Shown here: positions 11,467 to 20,873 of the stretch, in pieces
Position numbering within the stretch: the first letter of the stretch is position 1
How the letters are laid out: each line of letters begins with the position of its first letter
NCBI GenBank assembly: GCA_028554645.1
Contig: JAQOOI010000064.1
Location: forward strand, 1,674,001 to 1,738,000
Source: Omphalotus guepiniiformis
Taxonomy: Eukaryota; Basidiomycota; Agaricomycetes; Agaricales; Omphalotaceae
Direction: 5' to 3'
DNA: 64,000 nt
Translations under genes and position numbers: made by a program
The notes under the pieces: model-generated
The model's database searches: none
The model's input: only the letters and a program-made list of their open reading frames with translations
What the model was told of the DNA's origin: nothing

Positions 11467-11690
11467 CACTGGATGAAATTTAACATAAAATCTGTGAGAA
11501 AATGCTAAACATATGTTGAATTAATACGGAAAATTTTCATGATTTTTTTGCTACTAATACTGAAATTATGTTGAAATTATAGTAAATTGTATCAACACAA
11601 TACCTTCATTTCTCCAACATCAAACACAGTGATTTACAGTGAACAGATGTTGAACAAATATGAAAAATCATTTATCATAAAACTTTAATT
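11467..11690 (+). repeat. Left terminal inverted repeat of the gag insertion
   Basis: Starts CACTGGATGAAATTTAACAT. It matches the complement of 12785-13008 with scattered mismatches and small indels, for example a shared GTAAATTGTATCAACACAAT. Confidence 0.85.
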
Positions 11691-11694
11691 ATAC

Positions 11695-12090
11695 ACTCTG
11701 TACACCTGTATACACCATGTATACACCCTGTCACATGTGTATACACCTGTATACACCTGTATACACCCATATACACCCTGTACACCTGTATACACACTGT
11801 CTGTATACAGGGTGACAGATGTACAGGGTGTATACAGGTATACTGGATGACATGTATACAGGATGTATACAGAGTGTATACAGGGTGCATACAGGGTATA
11901 TACAGGGTGGATACAGGGTGTATACAGGGTGCATACAGAGTGTCTACAGAGTGCATACAGGGTGTATACAGAGTGCATATAGAGTGTATACAGAGTGCAT
12001 ACAGAGTGTATACAGAGTGTATACAGGGTGTATACAGGTGGGAGTGTATACAGTGTGTATACAGAGTGTATATGGGTGTATACCTTGTCT
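11695..12090. repeat. 11-bp minisatellite (GTGTATACAGA), inverted about its centre
   Basis: About 25 or more variant units of GTGTATACAGA/G to the right of ~11800, and the complementary CTGTATACACC units to the left. The array is therefore itself a large imperfect inverted repeat centred near 11800. Translations in any frame give only Tyr/Cys/Val repeats. Confidence 0.9.
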
Positions 12091-12324
12091 GTATATACCT
12101 CACCTTGGAAACATCTTCTGTACGCAAGTTTGTATATATTAACCCCTATGTTCTGTATACAGAGATATCAGTGTCCATCTACTAGGTCCATGCAGATGCA
12201 TCCTAGATGTATACACATGAGATATGCAAGATGAATTCACCTAATGTACAACTGTATCCATATACACAGACTATATACATAAATGATCCTGTTTACCATA
12301 GTTTTGTTATTTGTTCAACATATA

Positions 12325-12700
12325 GCCAGTATATATGAACAACCAAAACATAAATTTTACCATCAGATATTTAACATTACTTTCACATATGTTTAGCATA
12401 AGTTCACAGTAATTTTCTGTCTGTTATTCTGAATCAATTTTAAATTGGTTTAGCATATTTTTCACACATCTATTCTATTTCTCTCTGTATTTAACTCTGA
12501 ATATATCTTATTTGTTCAGCATATCTTCAGTATATTTGCACAAGCAAAACATGAATGTTACTTTAGAAACATTTAACATTAGTTTCACATTTGTTGGGCA
12601 TAAGTTCACAGTAATATCCTGTCTATTATTCTGAATTGATTTTGAATTGCTTTAGCATAGTTTCCACACACCTTTTCCATTTGTCTCTGTATTTTATGAT
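12325..12700. repeat. ~190-bp tandem duplication in the insertion core
   Basis: Two diverged copies, about 12325-12505 and 12515-12700. Both contain GCATAAGTTCACAGTAAT, a TTCTGAAT(C/T)(A/G)ATTTT segment and a TTTCTCTGTATTT or TTGTCTCTGTATTT end. Confidence 0.7.
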
Positions 12701-12784
12701 GAAACAATCATGATCTTGATTAACATAATTGCATCCAAAATTCAATATTTATTTTAAACACTTTTCCCAAAAATAATGATAAGA

Positions 12785-13008
12785 TTTTATGGAATTTATG
12801 ATAAATGATTTTTGATATTTGTTCAAGATCTGTTCACTGTAAATAACTGTGTTTGATGTTGGAGAAATAAAGGTATTGTGTTGATACAATTTACTATAAT
12901 TTGAACATAATTTTAGTATTAGTAGCAAAAAAAATGATGAAAAATTTTGGTATTGATTCAATATATGTTTAGCATTTTCTCAGATTTTATGTTAAATTGT
13001 GTCCAGTG
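12785..13008 (-). repeat. Right terminal inverted repeat of the gag insertion
   Basis: Ends ...CCAGTG. On the minus strand it reads CACTGGACACAATTTAACAT, pairing with the left repeat at 11467. Confidence 0.85.
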
Positions 13009-13090
13009 ACAGTTTTGTCTGTATTGCATGCACAGATGTGCTGCCAAAACTGAATTCGTTCCCGCCTGCATCCTGTGATGCAGGCTGACA

Positions 13091-13189
13091 GTCCAAGTAC
13101 TTGAACAGCTAGAAAGGATGGGAGTTGAGTATAAGGCCTTGTCTGATGGACAAGTGTCTATAAACACTCCTGGAGGTTCGAAAAACTAA
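13091..13189 (+). pseudogene. gag: 3' end of gag after the insertion
   Basis: Reads VQVLEQLERMGVEYKAL and on to SINTPGGSKN, then TAA at 13187-13189. The codons just before the stop are TCG AAA AAC, giving G-AAA-AAC before TAA, a candidate -1 slippery site into the protease frame. Confidence 0.75.
13180..13186 (+). promoter_or_regulatory. Candidate gag-pro -1 frameshift site (G AAA AAC, then TAA)
   Basis: The heptamer GAAAAAC directly precedes the gag stop. A -1 slip continues in the protease frame (CTA ATA CTT TCG ATG AAG). The A-site codon AAC and P-site AAA match the retroviral A-AAA-AAC type; only the first base differs. Inferred from frame layout. Confidence 0.4.
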
Positions 13190-14550
13190 TACTTTCGATG
13201 AAGGAGCTTAAACAGGTGCTAGTTGGTGCAAAGAAGTTACCTAGCCCTGTTCCCAGCAAAGCTCCGGAGGAAGATAATGCTGGAAAGACGTCTAGACGTC
13301 TCGAAGTGGTGCTAGAGCGTCCTAAGAACTTTAATCGACACTTATATAAACCCATAAACATGACGGATGAGTCGTTGGAAACCCCTGAGCCCGAATTAGG
13401 CAAAGAGGCGCCCGCGCATAACGTCCCGGAAACGAAAAACTTAAATAAAAGACCATTTGATAACATAAAGCCTATTGAGAGATGAATCCAACCACCAAAA
13501 GAGGGTCTAGAAACGTCCCCAGTGACCGCTAGAACACCTAGTGTGGATATAGAAGAGTCTCGAGGCTCGGCGAAGAAGAAAGTAACATTTGATTTGCCTA
13601 AGGGACCTGAATACAAACTACAAAGTGGCGTGTACAGGCCTGGAGTTGCTGAAGAAGTTGCAACGAAGATATTAAAGAGTGAAATACCTATAAGTATGGA
13701 AGAAGTAATTGCTATTTCCCCTACTTTGCAGAAAATATTGAATAGAAAGACTAAGAATAGTCGAGTGTATAAGAGGCCTCTAAAGGCATTTGTACAAGAG
13801 ATTAGAGACGAGGAAAACCCAGAAGACACTGATCTACCTGAGGATTCTATCTCTTTGCCATATGACACTCAAGTGGTGGATATTGATGATCTAGCATGGG
13901 GAGACTGCTTTGTACAGGTCCTCGAAGGCTCGAGCGGCTTGCAAACAGGATCTTTAGTCCATGTAGATGTTGTAGAACAATATCTCGAAGATGTTCCGCC
14001 GTCTGAACGAGGAAAGATTATCATTGTAGCCAGACCAAGTGATAGTCTGCGAGTTATCTTTCCTGATATTAATAAACAAGGGCCAGTCGAGTGTATACTT
14101 GACAGTGGGTCTCAAATAGTATCAATGGACACGGATATAGCAATGGGACTAGGTCTAGCCTGGGATCCAAAGACTGTTATCCATATGCAAAGTGCTAGTG
14201 GACAGCTAAGCCCAACCAGGGGTCTAGCTAGGAACGTACCGTTTACCTTTGGTGAAATAGTCGTTTATATGCAGATTCATGTGATGGATAAAGCTCCATA
14301 CAAAGTTCTGTTGGGAAGACCCTTTGATGTTTTAACAGAAAGTAATATTAAGACAAATAAGGATGGAAGTCAAGAATTAACGATTCGAGACCCTAATTCT
14401 GGCATGACCTGCACAATGGGAACATATGAACGAGGCAGAGGTATTGGACTGAAGCCTGAAGGAGATGAAAAACTTACACCAGCTACCCAAAAAGCTGCAG
14501 AAGAGGAAAGAAGTCCACAAGATGGAAATTTTCAATCCTCGAAGATCTGA
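13187..14550 (+). pseudogene. pro: Protease region of the 17-kb element (one in-frame TGA)
   Basis: Frame 1 from the gag-pro junction to the TGA at 14548-14550. The first ~100 residues (MKELKQVLVGAKKLPSP onward) lead to an in-frame TGA at 13483-13485, after which the same frame stays open. A retroviral aspartic protease domain follows at about 14080-14330: CILDSGSQIVSMD carries the catalytic Asp in DSGS, and VLLGRPFDVLTES is the C-terminal LLGRP motif. The TGA could be a CGA-to-TGA mutation or a read-through codon. Protease and RT are in different frames, joined by a slippery site at 14526. Confidence 0.75.
14526..14532 (+). promoter_or_regulatory. Canonical -1 frameshift site A AAT TTT (pro to pol)
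   Basis: AAATTTT fits X-XXY-YYZ exactly in the protease frame (GGA AAT TTT) and lies 15 nt before the protease stop. A -1 slip enters the pol frame (TCA ATC CTC GAA GAT CTG). Downstream, CCTC (14537) can pair with GAGG and CTGA with TCAG to form a nested stem-loop, as expected for a frameshift stimulator. Confidence 0.6.
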
Positions 14551-17500
14551 CGGGCCATCAGGGAGAGGTTGCTGTAAGTATTGGCCTAGGAGAAGATGGT
14601 AGATATGAAATAACTGGGTATAGACTGCCTGATGAGGAAACATTCTCTGATAATGAGAAGGCTGAGGCATATGTATATGCATCTCGAGCTAGCATTGAAG
14701 AGAGTGATCCCAAGGCTGCCCTTATGCTTAAAAGCTACATGAAGAAAGAAATAACCGAAGATAATTGCAAGGTATATTGTACTTGGCGTGAAGCTAAGGT
14801 ACAGGATGAGAAAGTACCGTCGAGACCTGCATATGAGGGTCTCGAGGCAGCTACTGTATTCAATACGGCTGCTCGAACTGAGAAAATGGTTCGGCGAAGG
14901 TCAAACTTACACTGTAGGATCCTACCTCGTGGAAGTAAGGCTAGATTCCGAAAACCGTTTGCAGTATTTGGCAGTAAGTATAAACCTGTTGCGATAAAAG
15001 TGAAACCAGTGAAAACTACGCTTCCAGAGGAGTTCAGGATAGAAAGGCACATAACTGGTGACCCGCTAGAAGGGATGCCGACTTTGTTGCCAAATCCACT
15101 GGACTTCACACCTGGAGAACGTTATAATGAAGAAAGAAAAGCTATTATTGAGAAGAATCATGATGAAGACTTCTTATGGCCTGAGGAAATGAAGCTAGTA
15201 CATCACTTAATGAAGGTACAAGAGAAAGGTTTTGCATGGGAAGCTTCAGAAGGGGGAACTTTCAAGACAGAGTTCTTTCCACCTGTTAAATTTCCTGTTA
15301 TACCACATACTCCATGGGTCGAGAGGAATATACCTATTCCGCCTGGGATCTATGGAGATGTATGCAAAATAATTAAAGATAAGATTGATTCTGGGGTCTA
15401 CGAACCCTCGAGCTCCTCTTATAGATCCAGATGGTTCTGTGTTTTGAAGAAAGATGGCAAAAGTTTACGGCTAGTACACAGTCTAGAACCGTTAAATAAG
15501 GTCACAATTCAACACTCAGGCATACCTCCTGCTACAGCTGACATAGCTAGAAGCTTTGCAGGCAGATCTTGTATTGGACTGCTAGATGTATTTGTAGGCT
15601 ATGATGAAAGGCTCGTAGATGAGGGATCTAGGGATTTGACGACGTTTCAAACTCCTTTTGGCCCTCACCGACTTGTAAAACTGCCAATGGGTTGGACTAA
15701 CTCAGTACCAATCTATCATGATGATATCACTTATATATTGAAAGAAGAAATTCCACACATAACGAGACCCTATATAGATGATGTTCCAGTGAAAGGACCG
15801 TCTACTAGGTATGAGCTCGAAGGTGGAGGATACGAAACAATTTCTGAGAACAGTGGAATTAGAAGATTTGTATGGGAACACATGCAAAATATGAATAGAA
15901 TTGTTCAACGAATGAAACATGCTGGAGGAACCTTCTCAGGACCTAAAGCATTCATTTGCTGCGCAGAAGGAAATGTTGTGGGACATAGAGTCTCGTATGA
16001 GGGTGAATTACCTGAAGAAAAGATGGCTAAGACCATTTTGTCATGGGATGCAACTCAATAGACAAAGCGTACACACGTTAAATCATTCTTGGGGACTGCA
16101 GGACAACTCAGGATGTTCATTAAAGACTATGCAAAGAAGGCTAGACCCCTCACGAGGTTGACTAGTTCACAAGTTCCCTTTGAGATAGGAGAAAAAGAGT
16201 TAGAAGCCGTCGAGCTATTAAAAGAAGGCATTAGAAATGCTCCTGCATTGAAACCAATTGATTATTCGTTGTCTAGCGGCATTACTCTAGCAGTGGATAC
16301 ATCATGGATGGCTGTAGGATATTATTTATACCAAAGAGATCCTAATGATCCTAAAAAGAAGTTTTATAACTACTTTGGATCTATAACATTAAATGAACGA
16401 GAAGCAAGGTTCTCACAGCCTAAAAGAGAGTTATATGGGCTCAAGCTCGCGCTAGCCCATACTTACTACCAAACTTATGGTTGTAGGGATCTAACTGTAG
16501 AAACGGATGCTAGCTACATAAAAGGGATGTTAGATAACCCAAGTAGTGGCCCAAATGCAACTATTAATCGTTGGATTGAAGAAATAAGAAAGTATCACTT
16601 TGAATTGGTACATATCAAGGGGTCTATACATGGACCTGATGGACTATCTAGACCACCACCGGGTAGTGAACCAACAGAGAGATTACCTGCTGAAGAGGAA
16701 GATTATCTAGATGAAGATGATGGGGAACCATTGCGATTTCGTCAGGAAGATGAGAATGAGCAGGGCCCTTATGACTTTGAAGACTTTAAGCATGAGATAG
16801 ACTCTAGAGGAGGATACTTACAGGGTCTAGCCTTGTCAGTAGAAGACTTCGAAGATAATATTCAAGAATTAATTGAAGAAGAGCGAAGATTCGCCTACTG
16901 GCGAGAGCACATACTTTTTGAACAAGGAAAGACTCTAGACCAGTTTGCACAGGTTCTAGTAGCTCCTGAATCGACAGAAGAATGGAAACATGATCATCCT
17001 TATATGGAAGAACATAGAACTACCATAGGGATTGAGCTAGATCGACTGCTACCGAGAATAAAAGAGTTCTTAATGCATCCTGAATCGGATATGCTGGATG
17101 AGATGGATGCTCGAGCTCGAAAGAAATTTCTTTCGAAGGCGTCTCGATACTTCGTCGACAAGAAAGGACGAATGTATCGAAGAAATGATGAAGTTGGTGG
17201 ACAACATCAGCTAGTAGTTGAGAAAGAACGTCATATGTATATCCTGCATAGTGCTCATGATCATTTGGGACACAAAGAAATGTATGCTACGAAGGCTGTG
17301 ATAGAAAAGAGGTTCTGGTGGCCAGAACTGGAGCGAGATGTCAACTGGTTCGTGAAAACGTGTCAGGCATGTCAAGATCGAGCTCTAGCGCTATTGAAAA
17401 TACCACCTACCCTTACTCACACCCCTTCTCTGTTCCAGAAGGTACATGTGGATGTATTCAAAGTATCTCCGGCTAGTAATGGCTGTAAGAACGTTGTACA

Positions 17501-18599
17501 TGGCCGATGTGCTTTATCTTCTTGGTCAGAGGGACGAGCAATCAGAGATGAGACAGCTCGAGCCTTAGGCGAATGGTTCTTTGAAGATATAATATGTAGA
17601 TGGGGTTGCCCTCAAGAAGTGGTAACTGATAATGCTAGAAGCATGATTGCAATGTTGAAATGGCTGGAAGAGAAGTATGGGATTAAAGGGATTCGTATCT
17701 CAGCCTATAATTCTCAAGCCAATGGAAAGATTGAAAGAGCACACTTTGATATCCGTCAAGCTTTAGTAAAAGCAACGGGAGGTGATCTTAAACGTTGGTA
17801 CTGGTTTCTCAAACATGTGCTTTGGGCAGACAGAGTAACAACTAGAAGAGGATTTGGATGTTCTCCTTACTTCTTAGTCACTGGAGCAGAACCAATACTG
17901 CCTCTAGACCTTATAGAATCAACTTGGTTGGTAGAAGTACCAGATAGAGTCCTTACTTATGAAGAATTGATCGGCTACAGGGCTAGAGCCTTGGCAAAAC
18001 ATAGAACTCATGTTATGGACATGATTTCCAGGGTCGACGAAGAGAAAAGAAGAACTATGAAGAAGTTTGAACAAGATTATGAACATGTAATAAAAGACTA
18101 TGATTTCAAACCTGGAACTTTAGTACAAGTTCGAAACACTCAAATTGAGAAGAGCTTGGACAGGAAGATATATCCAAGGTATAGAGGACCTATGATTGTC
18201 ATCAGACGAACTAAGGGTGGTGCCTACATTATTGCTGAAATGGATGGCTCTGTACTTAAAGAAAAGATTGCTGCCTTTCGCGTACTGCCGCATTTTGCAA
18301 GATATGAGCCTATAGACCTACCTACGAACGTGCTAGACCTCATAGACCTTACTGCAGAACAGCTAGAACGTATGGTGAACGAAGATGAGGATACTTACGA
18401 CGAACAAAGTCGAGATTACATTTTTGACTCCATTCCGAACTTAAGAATGCCTCGGGATGAGGAATATGAAGATGATTCTGATGAAGAAGATGATCATCCT
18501 TCTCCTGAGAGGGATTTAAGTGCAGAAGCTGAAGAGATCACTGGAGTGCGAACTAGAAGCAATAAACAGTTTGTTCTATTGCGTCGAAGTGGTACTTAA
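14532..18599 (+). pseudogene. pol: pol: RT-RNase H-integrase (one in-frame TAG)
   Basis: Frame 3, entered by -1 frameshift and ending at TAA 18597-18599. RT: RSRWFCVLKKDGKSLRLVHS, GLLDVFVGYDER, FGPHRLVKLPMGWTNS and PYIDDV (YIDD, near 15771). A single TAG at 16059-16061 falls between RT and the SFLGTAGQLRMFIKDYAKKA connection. RNase H: TLAVDTSWMAVGYYL, PKRELYGLKLAL, VETDASYIKG, HGPDGLSRP. Integrase: HHCC zinc finger (HDHLGH, CQACQ), then catalytic Asp (HVDVF), Asp (VTDNA) and Glu (GKIERAH) with 34 residues between the last two, and a GPY/F-type C-terminal module (YRGPMIVIRR). No chromodomain; the tail is acidic. Except for the TAG the reading frame is intact. Confidence 0.88.
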
Positions 18600-18790
18600 T
18601 CGATATTCTGAAGGCTCGAAGTAATGACAGTAATAAGAAACTCAAAAGAGTTATATGTACGAAGGTATATGAACTATATCATGAGTTGGGAGTGTAAAGT
18701 AGGTTGGAGACTCTGAATACAGGGTCTAGCGCCTATTCTCACAACAATTCAGTTAGAAAGAACTAGATTACGGGGATCGACGAAACTTAC

Positions 18791-20115
18791 TTAGGCGCTG
18801 CTAGAGTTGGTAGCTGTGGTATCAGCTGAGCTAGACCCAGCCTCCTCCATGGTAGCATCTTGAGGGGTCTCCGAAGATGAAGAATCAGCGGTTTGCTTGT
18901 CCTCGACTGAGAGACGACTAAATTGCTCTCGTTGGATGTTGTCCATCTGTTTAACAACGAACTGGTACTGATTGGCATGGAAATGTACAGCATGCTGAAG
19001 AGTGACTTGTTCGGTACGAAGGAAATTGAGAACTGAGCGTAAAGCTTCGACGCTAAGCTTGGGCAGTTCGAGATATGGAGTGAGCGCGATATGGCGGAAA
19101 GTTGTAGCAATGGCGGCCTCTCGAAGGGTCTTATCCTCTGATCAATATGGTCAGTAGGGTCGAGACAGGGAGAAACCACGCTTACTTACCCTCAATATCC
19201 TCACGAAGATCGGAAATGGGTTGCTCGAGGCGAATGCGCTTGCCATTGGCAGCTGCAATGTTATTCTGAGCAACTGATAAGTAATACATGGCCTTGAGGT
19301 AGGAACGAGAATGTACATCCATTCCAGGTACATCGCCGAGGGCCAATGAAAGAGTAGAAGAACGATTCACGACGTCCTGAACGTTCGGCGAAGTTAGAAT
19401 ATGATGGATAAGAAGACACCGCACTTACCCTGACCTTCTTGTTGAACTTGAGGCCAGGAGGAAGGCTTAATTCTTGAGAAGGGGCATGCATAGATGCAGA
19501 AAGACCCAATGCGGCTGCGAGTCCGGCTTTATAGTCCTAAACTTAGGTCAAGTCGGAGTCTCGACCTAAGAAATATAGATACTTACTGGAGTAGAAGCAA
19601 TCCGACCTCCGACGAACTCAATCTCATCATCATCATCATCGTCTTCGATGATAAGAGGAGATTTAACGTTCTGTGAAGAGTATAGAATGAAGCTTGTAAA
19701 GATTAATGAGGAAAGAGGTGAGTTACCTTGCGCTTACGAGTGGGCTGTCGAAGCACCTCGAGCTTGGCAAAGAACTCCTCGAGCCCATTTAGATGGTAGG
19801 GACGATTGACCCCATCAATCTCTGTAATAGCTATCACAGTGTTGAGTCCTTTCTGGAAGGTATCAAAGGCAATATCATCCTTGGCCACCACTTTGGCATT
19901 CAAAGGCTTTGACTATGAAGAAATATGAGCTCGACGAAGCCTGAAGAATATAATAAACAAACCATATGATCGGCTAGAGCCGTCACGACTGGTCCTAGAA
20001 GCTTGGGACTGGCTTTGGGGAAGGCTTGAACGGCTTGAGCGGCAGTAATGGCCTCTTGAGTCTCCTTTAACCATTGATCCCTCTCAGGCCAGGTCTTGTT
20101 GGATCCTCGAGCCAT
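18791..20115 (-). CDS. Antisense accessory gene B of the 17-kb element (354 aa)
   Basis: An intact six-exon gene on the strand opposite to gag-pol: exons 19963-20115, 19727-19912, 19587-19670, 19429-19536, 19190-19376 and 18791-19137. The five introns are 50-56 nt GT-AG and every phase fits (1065 nt in total). It starts MARGSNKTWPERDQWLKETQ and ends TAA at 18793-18791, 191 bp from the convergent pol stop. I recognise no domain. Residues ~114-135 contain a hydrophobic-acidic patch (PLIIEDDDDDDEIEFVGG) that looks like a SUMO-interaction or acidic motif, followed by a helical half (LRSVLNFLRTEQVTLQHAVH) and a Ser/Thr/Glu-rich tail. An intact frame with introns in a very young insertion indicates a functional passenger gene, but its role is unknown. 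Confidence 0.82.
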
Positions 20116-20220
20116 GTGACGATGAAATATGAACGACAAGAAGACGAAAGTAAGGTCAAGAATGCAGGTTGAAGGTCTTAAAGTGTACTGATAACTTGGA
20201 CCCACCTTCGGCGACCCTCC

Positions 20221-20226
20221 TTTATA
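20221..20226 (-). promoter_or_regulatory. TATA box of antisense gene B
   Basis: GTATAAAGG on the minus strand, about 105 nt upstream of the gene B ATG (20115). It fits an independent promoter. Confidence 0.4.
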
Positions 20227-20346
20227 CTTTTCTGACTGAGAGCGGAACTCCTGGTCCCTTCGACGAAGTAACATGCCCAACTGATTAAGGCACCCTGGAC
20301 TTAACTAAGGACTAGCCGAGATATGCAGCGGGGACGCTGAACTTCT

Positions 20347-20362
20347 TTTGGTTTGGGGGAGA
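20347..20362 (+). repeat. Internal copy of the polypurine tract
   Basis: TTTGGTTTGGGGGAGA is identical over 16 nt to the tract directly before the 3' LTR (23286-23301). It could be an internal plus-strand primer (central PPT) or mark a former 3' boundary of the element before the gene A segment was gained. Confidence 0.65.
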
Positions 20363-20873
20363 GGAGTCCATCTAGGACATAGAATTTTGAAATTTCTAAA
20401 GATTTCATAAAAACGAAACTTAAGTGTTTTAGATTTCAATAAATCAACATCTAAGATTGGTTGAAACGAACAAATAAGTGCCTGAGGCACAGAAGTGATA
20501 AGTAAGGGCACGAGACTTATAAATAAAGGGGTCTAGTTACTACCTATTACCTTCGAGCTGGGATTTCTCTAAGTCGAGTCCATACTTACAGCCTCGACGA
20601 AGGCAATCTTAAAGATATTAAATTAAATTTGAACTTAACAATGGATTCACACATAAAGAAAGAACATGAAAGCTGTTATTTGGCACTAAGGCCACGAGAT
20701 TTCTATGTACATGGTACAAGAAATGAAAACAAAGATATTTGGGCCTCTATGAAGAGAACCCTTGCTAGATATAATGATTTTGGAGCTCTATAAAGAGACT
20801 CCTTGCTGCGATGTAATGAAAATATTATTTAAAGTCCGAAGACTGTAGGCTACGCCTCGACGAAGACCCCGAG

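Larger units (their letters stand above)
11016..13090. mobile_element. Non-coding 2.1-kb insertion in gag with long inverted repeats
   Basis: Foreign AT-rich sequence splitting gag, flanked by near-identical 8-mers GTACAAGT (11008-11015) and GTCCAAGT (13091-13098). Its core (11467-13008) has ~225-bp inverted repeats beginning CACTGGA on each side, about 90% identical by eye. Inside are an 11-bp minisatellite and a ~190-bp tandem duplication. There is no credible protein. It is a non-autonomous DNA transposon, perhaps two nested pieces because 451 bp and 82 bp lie outside the CACTG core. Superfamily is unsettled: CACTG ends resemble CACTA elements, while 8-bp duplications resemble hAT or KDZ. 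Confidence 0.7.
20116..20873. other. Spacer between antisense genes A and B
   Basis: No coding sequence is recognised. It holds the gene B promoter and an internal copy of the polypurine tract (20347-20362). It becomes AT-rich toward the gene A stop. Confidence 0.6.

Noticed and set aside
11695..12090. CRISPR-like array
   Set aside because: The units are contiguous 11-mers without spacers, in a eukaryotic transposon.
11675..12234. Long open frames on both strands rich in Tyr, Cys and Val
   Set aside because: They are translations of the 11-bp minisatellite and give only periodic peptides in all frames.
13064..13085. Perfect hairpin GCCTGCATC-CTGT-GATGCAGGC as a Helitron 3' end
   Set aside because: No CTRR end follows the hairpin, and the flanks show an 8-bp duplication, which Helitrons do not make.
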